Source of the DNA: HLUCCA09 sp039822045
GTDB lineage: Bacteria; Pseudomonadota; Alphaproteobacteria; Rhodobacterales; Rhodobacteraceae
Assembly (NCBI GenBank): GCA_039822045.1
Contig: JBCBMY010000001.1
Span: 434,001 to 498,000, forward strand
DNA length: 64,000 nucleotides
Direction: 5' to 3'
The notes below the pieces were generated by a model. It made no database searches. It was not told the DNA's origin and saw only the letters and a program-made list of their open reading frames with translations. This document shows positions 1 to 9,109 of the stretch, one piece after another; within the stretch, counting starts at the first letter, position 1; every line of letters begins with the position of its first letter. A program made the position numbers and the translations under genes.

Positions 1-580
1 ACCTGACACCAGCACCGCGGTTCTGATTGAGGAGAGCCGTAGCATCCTGTTCGACCCGGGACGGGTTCGCAGGAGGTGCGCCGCTGGCTTCAGGGAAGTG
101 GTGGAGGTCGAGCCCGACATCGAAAGCGCCTGGAACGGGCTCTCTGGCCTCGACCGCCGGCCAGATCCAGGCGTTGCGAACCTCGACGATCCGGTCGATC
201 AGCAGCCGGCGGTAGTCATTCCCGGTCACCGGCGCCGAACTCAGGATCTCCGCTTGGGCCGGAAAGGTCTGCGGCACCGGGATCTCCGGCCGCGTTTCTT
301 CGAGGGACGACTGCGTCCCGGGCTCATCAGGCGGAGCGTGACGGGTGGCGAGAATGTCTTGGATCGGGAGTCGCGCGCGGAAGGCGACATCGTTGAGGGC
401 GTAGCACAGGATCTCAAGGACCGTGATCCCGGGGTCGTGGAGATTGTGATCGGTCCAGATCTCGCCCGACAGGTCGGTGATGTGTTGCAGCGCCGCGCGC
501 CGCATCGCGTCGAAGTCTAGGTTGGGCTCGAGCTCGATCTGGCGCGACAGAACAGGTGCTGCGGCTATCCCATCGGCCAT
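1..580 (-). CDS. CIS baseplate protein, N-terminal part (gene leaves the window)
   Basis: A minus-strand frame opens at an ATG at 580 and has no stop down to base 1, giving about 193 N-terminal residues. Residues 42-56 read WTDHNLHDPGITVLE and are followed by CYALND. This Asp-Pro-Gly-rich block is typical of the N-terminus of the large gp6/gp7-like baseplate proteins of extracellular contractile injection systems (Afp12/Pvc12 type); that is family knowledge. The start lies 3 nt beyond the stop of the preceding gene, so the two are probably co-translated. The remaining CIS parts (tape measure, AAA+ ATPase, tube cap, fibre) should lie to the left and cannot be seen. The exact Afp equivalence is inferred from position and this motif only. 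Confidence 0.75.
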   Translation of the reverse strand, partial: MADGIAAAPVLSRQIELEPNLDFDAMRRAALQHITDLSGEIWTDHNLHDPGITVLEILCYALNDVAFRARLPIQDILATRHAPPDEPGTQSSLEETRPEIPVPQTFPAQAEILSSAPVTGNDYRRLLIDRIVEVRNAWIWPAVEAREPVPGAFDVGLDLHHFPEASGAPPANPSRVEQDATALLNQNRGAGVR

Positions 581-583
581 GGG

Positions 584-1627
584 TCAACCCCACAGACGGG
601 TGATGTGATACCGGATGCGCGGCTTCTCGACACTGTCGTAGGGGCCTGCGCGGATCTGAAGCGCGTGTGTGGCACTGCTGCTCCCGGGCGAGCCGCTGGT
701 TCGAACCCAGCGCAGCAGCGGGCCCCGGCGCCTGCCGGACACCCGATTGAACGTCCTGATCAGCCACAAGAGCGCCAGGATCGTCAGCGTCGAGAAGAAA
801 ATGAACTCCGGGCCGAGCGCGGGAGGCGCGAAAGCGGGGAAGGCGCAAGTGCTGCCTCCAGTCAGCACGCACCAAATGAAGTCCAGCAACTGTTCGGCCG
901 TTCTGGTCGATATCATTGTCGCGACGAGGAGGAGCGCAACGAGGAGTTCCGCGGCGAGTGCCCATGGGTGGAGGACCGTCGGCCAGCGCTGCAGCCATGC
1001 TGGCACGAAAGGATCACCGACGATGCGGATGACAGGACGCTGACCCTTGGCGCGACAAACCAGTGTCGCATGGCACACGCCTTCGCTTGGCTTGTGCCTC
1101 CCAAAGAAGTCCGAGAGCAGTGTCGACGCTGGTGTGGTCGTCGGCGTGCCGCCTGCATAAGCCAAGATCTCAGCGGCGAAGGCACCCTCCTGCGTGGGGA
1201 TGATCGTGTGCCAAGTCTTGTCGGCGGCGACAAAGGACATGCTGCGGGAGGGCTCGCCGAGGGTCTTTTGTTCCTCCTCGTCGACGTTCTCTTCGCCGGA
1301 TTTCCAAAGTCCGAAGCGGGCCTCCAACCCGGTCCAGGCCGCCAGCTTGACCGTCGGGGCGTCTTGCAGGGCCGATGCTTGCGTTTGCGTGAAGGAGAGT
1401 TCGCCGCGTTCCTTCGAACGGATCTCCCAGGCGACTGGTCCAGCTCCGCCGTCTTTTGCGAGCACGATGGCTGCGTGGCCATCGGGCAGAAACGCCGTGA
1501 AGTCATCCTCATGCTTCTTGAACTCTGCGTCGAGTGCGAACGAGTCGATGAGATCGCCGAAATCCTGGCCCCTCGGGATACTCCCGTCGTCGAAGTGCTC
1601 CTTCAGGTCTCTGCGTATGTCGCTCAT
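584..1627 (-). CDS. CIS-operon membrane protein (347 aa), function unknown
   Basis: I chose the ATG at 1627, which has a GGAG about 8 nt upstream and matches the tight operon spacing. The N-terminus carries FDDGSIP and FGDLIDSF, a pattern resembling the short head segment of tail-fibre or CIS accessory proteins. The middle (residues 50-210) looks like a soluble beta-rich domain and I do not recognise it. Residues 222-240 and 274-292 are strongly hydrophobic and should span the membrane; a weaker segment lies near 243-258. The C-terminus is rich in Arg. The gene sits between two large baseplate genes. A membrane anchor for the particle is a plausible role, but that is inferred from position and hydrophobicity alone. 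Confidence 0.7.
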   Translation of the reverse strand: MSDIRRDLKEHFDDGSIPRGQDFGDLIDSFALDAEFKKHEDDFTAFLPDGHAAIVLAKDGGAGPVAWEIRSKERGELSFTQTQASALQDAPTVKLAAWTGLEARFGLWKSGEENVDEEEQKTLGEPSRSMSFVAADKTWHTIIPTQEGAFAAEILAYAGGTPTTTPASTLLSDFFGRHKPSEGVCHATLVCRAKGQRPVIRIVGDPFVPAWLQRWPTVLHPWALAAELLVALLLVATMISTRTAEQLLDFIWCVLTGGSTCAFPAFAPPALGPEFIFFSTLTILALLWLIRTFNRVSGRRRGPLLRWVRTSGSPGSSSATHALQIRAGPYDSVEKPRIRYHITRLWG

Positions 1628-1644
1628 GATTCGCTCCAGATGTC

Positions 1645-4600
1645 TCAGGTCGCCCGGACCGCTGGGAGGATCGGGGACAATCGTCCCGATCTGTGCGTGG
1701 TGACCGTTAATTCCTCGCCGATCGCGAGATTGCCGATTCCGGCAAATTCCGGCCGGATCAGGTAGATGGGATCGTCGGTGCGCTGCCAGCGGTCCCAGCC
1801 GGAAGGGGCCAGGCTGTCCTGCCCGACGATGGCGTTGCCGATGGGCGCAAGAAATCGATGGTCGTCTTCGGCATCGATCAGGGTGATGCGGTGGCGCTGT
1901 GCAGGCACGAGAACCGCCAATGGCTCGGAGGGGCGCATGGCGCCACCGGGATCGGACCAACGCGCGCTGTCTTCAAGGCGGTGGACCTTGGGTGGGGCGC
2001 CATCGGTCTCACCCAGGCGAGCCGGGTCGGCCTCGGTTTCAAAGAACCGGGTAAGGTGCAGGTTCAGGACTTGGCGAACGTCATCCAGGGCCTCAATGGC
2101 AGACGAGACCGTTGCAACGGTAAGGGCGCCGGTGCCAATCGGAAGCGGCTCACTCGGGTCAGCGAGCCACGGGGCAACGGCCAGTTCTGCCGCACGGTTG
2201 ACGGCCGCTGGCGTGGACGGACCGGCGCGGGTCGACAGCTTGGCCGCGGCAGAGACCCGGATGCTTTCGGGAGCAACGGGGCGTACGACAAGACGATTGG
2301 CATTGAGCGGAATGCGGGCGCCGAGATGCTCCGCGATCCGGCCGAGAAGCCGGTCAGACACCGTGAGGTCCGATCCCGACGCGGTTCGCCGTGGCGCGAC
2401 CGCAAGCCAAACCGCACCGTTCGGGCCGCGGACCGCACGCGCATCGCCGATCTCCGGAAAGGCGTCTAGGGTGATGCGCTCGTAGTCGCGGAAGAGCACC
2501 GCGCGGTCTTTGTGGCTCAGGCGCTCGGACACGCGAATGCGGAACGCTTCGGTGGTCTCGGCGGGCGCGCCGAGAAGGGCAGGGCGCTGCGACCCAACTC
2601 CCGAAATGGCAGCGGCGACCGTGCCGTCGAGCACGGCAGTCACGGGTGCAGGTGGAGGGGCATCGCCGGGTTCACGGTGGCGGGTCGCGCCGACGGCGTG
2701 GAGGGAGATGCCTTGAGCGGCGCCAAGGGCCGAGGCCACGTGCGTAGTGGGCACGGAAACGCTGAGCCAGAGGTCGGCCGGCGGCATTATCCCGCTCGGC
2801 CGAGCCCAATCCGACGGTAAGCGGAGCGTCACAATGCCAGGTCCGCGGAAGCCCTCCGTGCCATCGCTCTCGACGGCCGAACGGGCAAAGTCGCGCCAAG
2901 TGTCGCCGTCAAGATAGCGCCAAACCAGTTCGGGCAGGTCCTCGGGGGGGCGCGTGGCGAGCCGGGCGCGGCCCGCTGCGCCTTCGACATTGACGTGGAT
3001 CGTCAGGCGTTCGAGCGGCTGGGTTCCGTCGAGGCCCATATAGAGTGTACCGGCGAACGACCGCCCGTCCTGACGCGGGATGTCCGCCAGCGGAAGTGGA
3101 CGAGCGCCCTTCGCGTGCGTGCCGAACGGGAGCAATGCGATCAGGCGGCCAGCGGTGGGATCCACGCCGACCTCTGCCGTCGCGCTGTAATCGATGGTCG
3201 CCGAAGCCGCCATTGGCGTAATCGGCGGCTTCGGCATGGGCGTCGGGCTAAGCGCCGTGCCATCCAGAATGCGGGCGATCACGCCCTTGGCGGCCGCGGT
3301 CGCAGCGTCCGCGACGACCTGGAGAAAGGCATCGCGCCCGAAGCCCACGTCCGGCGCGGTGAGCTGAAGCCTCAGCGCGTTGACCGGGCCAGGGCCATCG
3401 GCGGGCTCCGCCGAAAGGCGGCGAGATTGGGCAATGCCCCCCGTGGTTAGGATGTCGAAGAGCGGCAGATCCTCGCTCGGCAGGATCCCATCTCGGAGGG
3501 TCTCCCAGCCGGCCTCTCCTTGGGCCTCGAACGTCACCTCGAAGCTCTCGTTCGTGAGACCGATATTCCAGTTCTGGTAGTGTGCCGTCAGGTCCGCAGG
3601 CGGAGCCGGCAGATTGGCCCACTCAAGGTTGAGCGAGACGCGCGAGATGCCCGGCTTCGCAAGTTCCGGATGGCGGGCGGTAAAGAGCGATCCCTTGGGC
3701 GGGACCGCGCCAAATGGCGCGAACGGCTGGTCTCCCGCAAGGGGACCCTCAGAGTTTGTCAGCTCGAGGCCGCTGAGGCCTGTAACTTCCAGGGCGAGAT
3801 CGACTTTTTCAACCAGAAGGCCGGCGAAGGCGGCCGCGGCCTGCCCGGTTCGGCCGTGACGGAAGCTGATGGTCACATATGGAAGGGCCGACGGATCATC
3901 TTCCGGTGGGGCGAGAGGCGGTTCGCTCGGCGGGAGCGTGAACTTGAAGGCCAACGCGTCTCCGACAACAGAGATGCTGAAGCTGTCGACCTCCCTCTCG
4001 CCCGTGGGCGTGCTGATGGACAGGGCGAAAGCGTGCGAGACCGGCTCGGATGGACGGTCATTGGTGTAGCGCGCGACGGCGTCCGCCAGGGTCCCATCGG
4101 GGCCCGGCTGGGTCGCGAGGGTAAGGGACAGCGTACGGCGGCCGCCCGCAAGTGCCAGGGCGGGCGCTTCGACCCGAAGCCCAAACCGCGCTTGCAGTGC
4201 TGGGGTTCGCCGGTAGGACGCCGGTCCGCCAAAGATCGGCCAGCCCTGGCCCGGACCAAGGGGCGCACCAAGCCCATCGGCCGAGGCCGCATCGGGACGC
4301 GCAAGTATATCCGATGCGCCTGGCCGGTCCGGCCGGTCCAGAAAGAGCGTCGCAAGCCCAGAAATCTTTGCGTGTGTGAGGGTGATGTCGCGGTCGGTGA
4401 GAAAGACCACCGGCTGGCCCGCAGCATCTCGGCCCGCACCGAGCCTCGTCCCCTTGGGCACGCTCAGTGCGCCGCGACTGGGCACAAGAGAGAGATCGAC
4501 GATCGTGAGATCATCGCCTGCGCTGCGTGGCGTCAGGCCGAGGAGCCGGCTGTAGTAGAAATCGAGATGGGCCTCGGTCAGTTCGTTGATCGCATCCTGC

Positions 4601-5271
4601 GTGATCCCGCAGATCTGCAGGAAGGCGAGGGCAAGACCAATCTCGGCCGGGTGGGTCTTTCCGCCCGTGACGGCCGCGGCAAAGATGCTCTGGGCGGCGG
4701 CAGAGATACGGAGGAGCGCGCGTTGCATAGCGCTTTCCGCAAAGCGGCGCTCGACCTGCGGGGCATCCGGGGCAGAGATCGGGCCGCCCAACAACTCCCG
4801 CGTCTTCTCCTTGAAGCTGAAGCCGCCGAGGCCGAGGCCGCCGAGTTCCTCCTTCAGCACCTTCGCGATGGCCGACCGGAACCGCCCGTCAATGTCCTGA
4901 GCATAGGGCGCGAGCGGCACGTCTCCCATGCGATGGAGCCAGGTTTCGATCCGGTCCGCGCCCTCCTCAAGCAGATCGGGCAGGTCGGCCACGCGTCGGC
5001 GCGCCACGAACTGCGAAGACGGATCGAGCAGAGCGACCTCAGCCAGGAGGAACGAGACGTCTTTATCGAGGATCGTGCCCCAGTCAGAGACCGTCTCGTT
5101 GCCACGGTCTGGAAAGCAAAACAACCGGGCGATCCTGTGAAACCGCGCGGTGCGGTCCACAAGCGTGCGATCGTCTATGGGAAAGTACTCTGGTCGAAGT
5201 GCCGCACGGTCGCGGCCGTTCTGCCACGTGTGGAGGGGGAATGGGCCCTCTATGCGCGACAGCCGGGTCAT
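1645..5271 (-). CDS. CIS baseplate wedge protein, gp6/baseplate-J-like (Afp11-type), 1208 aa
   Basis: This large protein has a C-terminal third that looks like the baseplate J/gp6 family: around residues 890-960 it has AFRIRVSERLSHKDR and a following DYERITLDAFPEI, matching the 'YE..a...fP.v..a' signature of J-like wedge proteins. In related systems this protein forms the wedge that joins the central spike to the sheath. The ATG at 5271 overlaps the stop of the gp25 gene by 4 nt (ATGA), which suggests translational coupling. The 3' neighbour begins 17 nt after its stop. The N-terminal 700 residues are Ala/Pro/Leu rich and I see no separate enzymatic motif in them. Confidence 0.85.
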   Translation of the reverse strand: MTRLSRIEGPFPLHTWQNGRDRAALRPEYFPIDDRTLVDRTARFHRIARLFCFPDRGNETVSDWGTILDKDVSFLLAEVALLDPSSQFVARRRVADLPDLLEEGADRIETWLHRMGDVPLAPYAQDIDGRFRSAIAKVLKEELGGLGLGGFSFKEKTRELLGGPISAPDAPQVERRFAESAMQRALLRISAAAQSIFAAAVTGGKTHPAEIGLALAFLQICGITQDAINELTEAHLDFYYSRLLGLTPRSAGDDLTIVDLSLVPSRGALSVPKGTRLGAGRDAAGQPVVFLTDRDITLTHAKISGLATLFLDRPDRPGASDILARPDAASADGLGAPLGPGQGWPIFGGPASYRRTPALQARFGLRVEAPALALAGGRRTLSLTLATQPGPDGTLADAVARYTNDRPSEPVSHAFALSISTPTGEREVDSFSISVVGDALAFKFTLPPSEPPLAPPEDDPSALPYVTISFRHGRTGQAAAAFAGLLVEKVDLALEVTGLSGLELTNSEGPLAGDQPFAPFGAVPPKGSLFTARHPELAKPGISRVSLNLEWANLPAPPADLTAHYQNWNIGLTNESFEVTFEAQGEAGWETLRDGILPSEDLPLFDILTTGGIAQSRRLSAEPADGPGPVNALRLQLTAPDVGFGRDAFLQVVADAATAAAKGVIARILDGTALSPTPMPKPPITPMAASATIDYSATAEVGVDPTAGRLIALLPFGTHAKGARPLPLADIPRQDGRSFAGTLYMGLDGTQPLERLTIHVNVEGAAGRARLATRPPEDLPELVWRYLDGDTWRDFARSAVESDGTEGFRGPGIVTLRLPSDWARPSGIMPPADLWLSVSVPTTHVASALGAAQGISLHAVGATRHREPGDAPPPAPVTAVLDGTVAAAISGVGSQRPALLGAPAETTEAFRIRVSERLSHKDRAVLFRDYERITLDAFPEIGDARAVRGPNGAVWLAVAPRRTASGSDLTVSDRLLGRIAEHLGARIPLNANRLVVRPVAPESIRVSAAAKLSTRAGPSTPAAVNRAAELAVAPWLADPSEPLPIGTGALTVATVSSAIEALDDVRQVLNLHLTRFFETEADPARLGETDGAPPKVHRLEDSARWSDPGGAMRPSEPLAVLVPAQRHRITLIDAEDDHRFLAPIGNAIVGQDSLAPSGWDRWQRTDDPIYLIRPEFAGIGNLAIGEELTVTTHRSGRLSPILPAVRAT

Positions 5272-5669
5272 TCCGCCGCCTCCGGTAGATAGAAGGGCAC
5301 GGTGAGATTGCCGCGCGCGTTCACTTCGGGGATTTCGTAGTCGACGAGGACGCTGACCCGGCCCTCCGTTTCATCGAGGGATGCCGAGATCGAGAGCACA
5401 CGGATCCGTGGTTCGAAGCGCTGGATGGCGGCCAGGATGCGGGCCTTGAGGTCGGAAACCGACGTCTCGTTGATCAGACTGAAAACGCCCGGGTCCAAGC
5501 CGAAATCAGGGCGCATGACCCGCTCACCGGGAAACGTTGTAAAAAGGATCCGGAGCGCCTGACGGATTTCCTCCCAGCCGTCCACAAGGGTCGCCCCCCC
5601 ACGGTCGCGCGAAAAGGCGGGCGGAAATGCCCAGCCTGTTCCGAGAAATTCGTGGGGAGCCGGGGTCAC
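5268..5669 (-). CDS. CIS baseplate protein, gp25-like (Afp9-type)
   Basis: The 133-residue protein matches the GPW/gp25 family in length and motifs. It has GWEEIRQALRILFTT followed by PGERVMRPDFGLDP, the conserved core that includes the EPR-like turn of gp25, and ends with a beta-strand pair (VSVLVDYEI, NLTVPFYL). In T4 and T6SS (TssE) this protein is the wedge component that contacts the sheath and starts its assembly. It lies between the PAAR gene (6 nt gap) and the large J-like gene (4-nt overlap). Relative to Afp the order of PAAR and gp25 is reversed. Confidence 0.92.
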   Translation of the reverse strand: MTPAPHEFLGTGWAFPPAFSRDRGGATLVDGWEEIRQALRILFTTFPGERVMRPDFGLDPGVFSLINETSVSDLKARILAAIQRFEPRIRVLSISASLDETEGRVSVLVDYEIPEVNARGNLTVPFYLPEAAE

Positions 5670-5675
5670 GGGGGG

Positions 5676-5975
5676 TCAGCCTCCGATCAGGACAGTTGGC
5701 AGCCCCTGAACAACGACGCCACCATGGGCGGTCGTGTCGCCCATCCGGACGGCGGGGCGGCCCATGATGAAGACAGTCGCAGAGCCTTTGATGCAGGTGT
5801 CCGGTGGCCCGGAGCAGACGGCCATGTCGCCGACCACCGCGGCGGGAATGTCGCCAATCCGTACGGTCGCGGCGCCCGGACCCGAGATCGGGCCGCCGAC
5901 ATGGGGCGGCGGTGGCAGGCCGGGGTTGACCATCGGGCAGACATGCATGTCGGTGACGCGTGCTGCTGGTGGCAT
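5676..5975 (-). CDS. PAAR-domain spike tip protein (Afp10-type)
   Basis: A 99-residue protein consisting of a single PAAR domain. It begins PPAARVTDMH, contains paired short beta repeats (ATVRIGDIPAAVVGD, ATVFIMGRPAVRMGD), and has His and Cys residues (H11, C13, C54, C60 approximately, and H84) that fit the metal site at the tip of the PAAR cone. The protein sharpens the VgrG/gp5-like spike and can carry effectors. No extra C-terminal toxin domain is fused to it, so it is a plain tip. It is placed immediately after the spike gene, as in most CIS and T6SS clusters. Confidence 0.93.
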   Translation of the reverse strand: MPPAARVTDMHVCPMVNPGLPPPPHVGGPISGPGAATVRIGDIPAAVVGDMAVCSGPPDTCIKGSATVFIMGRPAVRMGDTTAHGGVVVQGLPTVLIGG

Positions 5976-5985
5976 CGAGCTTCTC

Positions 5986-7773
5986 CTAATTGATCATCAC
6001 GACGGCGCCCTTGACGATGGTCTGGGCCCCCGCGCTGAGTTCGGCTGTCGCCCCGCCCTTGGCCGTGACGCCGACATCTCCCTCGACCGAAGCGTTGAGC
6101 CCCCTGATCCCCACATCGGCCGGAGACGTGGCGGTGATGCCGGTGGTGCCTTCGATCTGAACCTTGCCGGTGGCCTTGATCGTGATGTCGCCGGGGCTTT
6201 CGACGGCAATCCCCGACGGCGACAGATCGACGGAGTTGCCCGTTGCGTCCTCGAGCCGAACCTGCGTGTCCTTGTCGCTGAGCGTGACGATCTGGCCGCC
6301 CGGCGTTGAGATCGTGAGGATCTTGTCCGTATCGTCCATTTCGATCTTGATCTGCTGGCGGGTGACGATGGCCTTGATGCGATTGTCCGCCTCCGGCTCG
6401 TAAGGTGCGGGCCGCGCGCTCGACTGCAGGGCACCCAGAAGGACTGCGGATTGCGGGTCGTCGTCGAGGAACCCGAGGACGACCTCGTCGCCCGGCTCGG
6501 GAAGAAACACCGTGCCGGCGTCCTCGGTGGCATAGCTGCACAGCAGGCGAACCCATATTCCGTCTGACTGTTCCTCGGCGAGGGGCAAGGTGACCTTTAC
6601 GCGCCGTTCGGCCTTCGGGTCCTCGTGGATCTGCTTCACCTTGGCGATCTGGAGGCCCGTTGCGGCTGGGCGGAGGCCGCCTGCGGGCGGGCCGTCGATT
6701 TCCGGCAGTCTGTCGGGGCGGCGGAGGGGGTCGAGCCCGATCCGGATCTCGGTGCGCCACTCACCGCTTCGAAGCACGTGCTTCACACCGCTCACATAGG
6801 CCGTGCCGTCGAAGCGCGGACCAAGACCGGCCAAGCCCACGGTTCCCCCCGGTGCAAGCTTGGCCGTGCCGGGGATCGCCAGACGCCCACGGATGCGGGC
6901 AAGGCGGGCGGCAATGAGCCGGGCGTCAGCCCAGGTCTGCACGCCCTCGGCATCCTGGGCGGCCACGCTTCTCAGCGACGAGTCAGGGTTGCCAACGGCA
7001 GCTGCCAGAGCCGGTCCGTCCAGGTTTCCCTGACTGTTGAGGCTGGGTTCGGCGGCAGTGGCGGTGACTACATCCTGGGCCGACGGGTCCCAGGTTCCCG
7101 CTTCGGGCGGCAGGATCTGAGCGCCGGCATCGAGGTCGAGTTCGAGCACGTCGATGGCCTCGCCGAAGCGGACTTCCACGTCCGGAGAGGGGAATTCCGG
7201 CGCAGCAACCGTCACTTTGCCGCCCACCACTTTGACCGAGCGACCAAGCGCTGTGGCGCGGAGGAGAATGAAATCCCAATCGGTGGCCTCATGGCGCACG
7301 GTCGCTTCGGGCCGGAGGTCGGATGCGGGAACGTCGGCCGAACAGCCGGCCGCGCCGATGATGTCGCTCAGGATCTCGGCATCCGACATCTCCAAGTACT
7401 GGGCGCTCGCGCGCCCTACGGTAAGCCCAATCGCCTTGTCGGCACAGGTCAGCACGAGATAGGACCGGCCGCCGGGATCGACCCGGAGCCCGTGGCGCAG
7501 GACGATGCCTTCAAAAATCAAGTCGGTCTCGGAGTGGTACCCCGCCTCGATACGGATAGACGCGCCGGGGAGGAACTGGTCCGAAGCCGACCATTCGAAC
7601 TCTTCGGTCGAGCGGTCACCGTCGACCAGCGTGATCGTGGCAAAGGGAATGCGGTTGAGTTCGCTCTCCGTCTCGACTTCCTTGACAAACGCGCTGTCCG
7701 GAAGCGGCGCTCCGTCGCTTGTCACTTCGTAGGTGACCAGCACCTGATCCTCGAGGCGGGGTGAAGCGGTCAT
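5986..7773 (-). CDS. CIS central spike protein, VgrG/gpD-gp5-like (Afp8-type)
   Basis: The 595-residue protein has the three parts of a spike. Residues 1-330 resemble gpD/gp27, with the motif GASIRIEAGY and an FEGIVLRHG segment. Residues about 365-440 form a gp5-type OB fold, with GIWVRLLCSYAT and FLPEPGDEVVLGFLDDDP, a diagnostic VgrG block. The C-terminal 140 residues alternate hydrophobic and polar residues (for example ITIKATGKVQIEG), consistent with a triple-stranded beta needle. There is no lysozyme domain. The start ATG overlaps the stop of the gp53-like gene by 4 nt. The PAAR gene follows 10 nt downstream. Confidence 0.93.
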   Translation of the reverse strand: MTASPRLEDQVLVTYEVTSDGAPLPDSAFVKEVETESELNRIPFATITLVDGDRSTEEFEWSASDQFLPGASIRIEAGYHSETDLIFEGIVLRHGLRVDPGGRSYLVLTCADKAIGLTVGRASAQYLEMSDAEILSDIIGAAGCSADVPASDLRPEATVRHEATDWDFILLRATALGRSVKVVGGKVTVAAPEFPSPDVEVRFGEAIDVLELDLDAGAQILPPEAGTWDPSAQDVVTATAAEPSLNSQGNLDGPALAAAVGNPDSSLRSVAAQDAEGVQTWADARLIAARLARIRGRLAIPGTAKLAPGGTVGLAGLGPRFDGTAYVSGVKHVLRSGEWRTEIRIGLDPLRRPDRLPEIDGPPAGGLRPAATGLQIAKVKQIHEDPKAERRVKVTLPLAEEQSDGIWVRLLCSYATEDAGTVFLPEPGDEVVLGFLDDDPQSAVLLGALQSSARPAPYEPEADNRIKAIVTRQQIKIEMDDTDKILTISTPGGQIVTLSDKDTQVRLEDATGNSVDLSPSGIAVESPGDITIKATGKVQIEGTTGITATSPADVGIRGLNASVEGDVGVTAKGGATAELSAGAQTIVKGAVVMIN

Positions 7774-8426
7774 GTGGGGCGACCCAGCGGCGGAAAGGCA
7801 ACCGTGCGCCCGCTCCGCACCCGGCGAAAGCTCGTCATTCCGTTATGCCGCGCCACCGCGACGGTATAGCGGGGATTTCGGTAGATCTGGGAACAGAAGA
7901 GCCAGACAGAGGTCCCGGCGGTCATTTCGCGCACGTGCGCCCGGTCGGGGGAGTTTCGGCGGGCGCGTTCGGCAATCTCACGGGGGGTCTGATGTTGCCG
8001 CACCGTGAACGAAAGCCTGGCGCGCACGGGCTCTCCTGCGGGAGTGAACACGACGTAGGAGATGTCGAGGTTGAGCAGCCGGCAATTGAAGACAAGCTCA
8101 CCCCAAAGCAACCTGAGGTAGTTCGGCGCGTGAATGTCGCCGTTGTACCGGTAGGCGACAGCCTTCAGCTCGTCGATCTTCTGGGAAACGTTGTCGACGT
8201 TTTCGACCACGCCGGTTGCGTCAAGGATAGCCGTGAACGTGATTTCCTCGGCATCGATAGACCGATAGCGCGAGACGGTGCCGGCGGTATCGATCCCGTC
8301 ATCCTTGGCAAAGAGCGTCCGATGAGTGTGGTGATACGCCTCTGGATTGATCTGGGCGCTCCACTCCCCGATCTTCGATCCGAAGGTCTCGTCCTCATAG
8401 GCCTCGATCTTAAGCTTCTTGAGCAT
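7770..8426 (-). CDS. CIS tube-spike connector with LysM-like C-terminus (gp53/Afp7-type)
   Basis: A 218-residue protein that begins LKKLKIEAYEDE and continues with FSAQINPE-type text (WSAQINPEAYHHTH), the start typical of Afp7/Pvc7 CIS tube-associated proteins. Residues about 165-215 resemble a degenerate LysM repeat (SVWLFCSQIYRNPRY...VAVARHNG...RRVRSGRTVAFPPL). In characterised systems the LysM-bearing gp53 homologue joins the hub to the tube. It directly precedes the spike gene with a 4-nt overlap and follows the DUF5908-like peptide gene. Confidence 0.87.
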   Translation of the reverse strand: MLKKLKIEAYEDETFGSKIGEWSAQINPEAYHHTHRTLFAKDDGIDTAGTVSRYRSIDAEEITFTAILDATGVVENVDNVSQKIDELKAVAYRYNGDIHAPNYLRLLWGELVFNCRLLNLDISYVVFTPAGEPVRARLSFTVRQHQTPREIAERARRNSPDRAHVREMTAGTSVWLFCSQIYRNPRYTVAVARHNGMTSFRRVRSGRTVAFPPLGRPT

Positions 8427-8432
8427 GGGCCA

Positions 8433-8594
8433 TTAGCGTTCAAGGGCACGGCGCAGCATGTGCTCCACCTTGCGCTCGCACGCGTCCAGGAGATGGCGTC
8501 GCAGGGCCTCGGTCTCGTCCACCGCCATCGAAGGCGCCTTTGGCTCGCCGTCAATCTCGGCGCGGATCTCGATTTCGCGGATTTCAACCGGCAT
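8433..8594 (-). CDS. DUF5908-like small CIS protein (Afp6 position), 53 aa
   Basis: A short frame missed by length filters. It starts with ATG at 8594, behind a GGAG-containing Shine-Dalgarno sequence (revcomp of tccttctcc), and ends with TAA at 8433. The peptide begins PVEIREIEIRAEID, which matches the family of small 'PVEIREL.I' peptides (DUF5908) found in CIS operons between the second tube gene and the LysM gene. The second half is a charged helix (ETEALRRHLLDACERKVEHM). Its role in assembly is unknown to me; position and motif make the call. Confidence 0.85.
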   Translation of the reverse strand: MPVEIREIEIRAEIDGEPKAPSMAVDETEALRRHLLDACERKVEHMLRRALER

Positions 8595-8619
8595 GACAGC
8601 TCCTTCTCCTTGCCAAGTT

Positions 8620-9105
8620 TCAACCGAACCCGAGCATTACCGGCTGGGAGCTCCCGTCGCGTCGCTGGATTCCGGCAAACGCAAACTCCAGGGTCTCGAT
8701 CGCGGGCGCGTTGAGGTAGGCGTCGAACGCTCCGATCTGGAGCCGCATGGGCCAGGCACGACGGAGGCTCCACGTGGCGACCGGGTTGCCGTCTGGATCG
8801 AGAAGCGAAACATCAATCCCTCTAGGCTCAACTTTGTTTCCAAGATCGGACTGAATCGCCTTAACGCACCATTGTCTGAGCGGTGAGGCCGCAGGCAGGA
8901 GCCCGCGCTTGAGCGCCAGATTGCGGTGTCTGACCCGCCCGGGAAGCCGATGGAAGAACCGGTTCTCGCCGCCTTCCGCCACCACTTCGGTCTCGCGCAC
9001 GGCATCGAGGCCGCTGGCGTCCTGAAAGCCGCCGTCGGGCCCCTCGGCAGCGCCCTCCAGAGCGACCCGGAAGTAGAATGACGGAAAGGGGCGGAGAACG
9101 TCCAT
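8620..9105 (-). CDS. CIS tube protein 2, gp19 family (Afp5-type tube initiator)
   Basis: A 161-residue member of the T4 gp19/Hcp-like tail tube family. It has the opening FPSFYFRVALEG and the motif GGFQDASGLDAV.ETEVV..GGEN, where family members have 'f.evsGL..e.e...yreG'. The C-terminus matches the family pattern of RRAWPMRL followed by ETLEFAFAGI. It starts 4 nt after the stop of the major tube gene, so it is probably translationally coupled. In Afp-like systems the second, divergent tube paralogue forms the first ring on the baseplate. Confidence 0.9.
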   Translation of the reverse strand: MDVLRPFPSFYFRVALEGAAEGPDGGFQDASGLDAVRETEVVAEGGENRFFHRLPGRVRHRNLALKRGLLPAASPLRQWCVKAIQSDLGNKVEPRGIDVSLLDPDGNPVATWSLRRAWPMRLQIGAFDAYLNAPAIETLEFAFAGIQRRDGSSQPVMLGFG

Positions 9106-9109
9106 CGCG

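Noticed and set aside
3520..5292. Long plus-strand frame of 590 codons opposite the large baseplate gene
   Set aside because: It is an antisense shadow: its product is Arg/Gly/Ala-rich with no family motif, while the minus strand encodes a baseplate protein with clear motifs and tight operon spacing.
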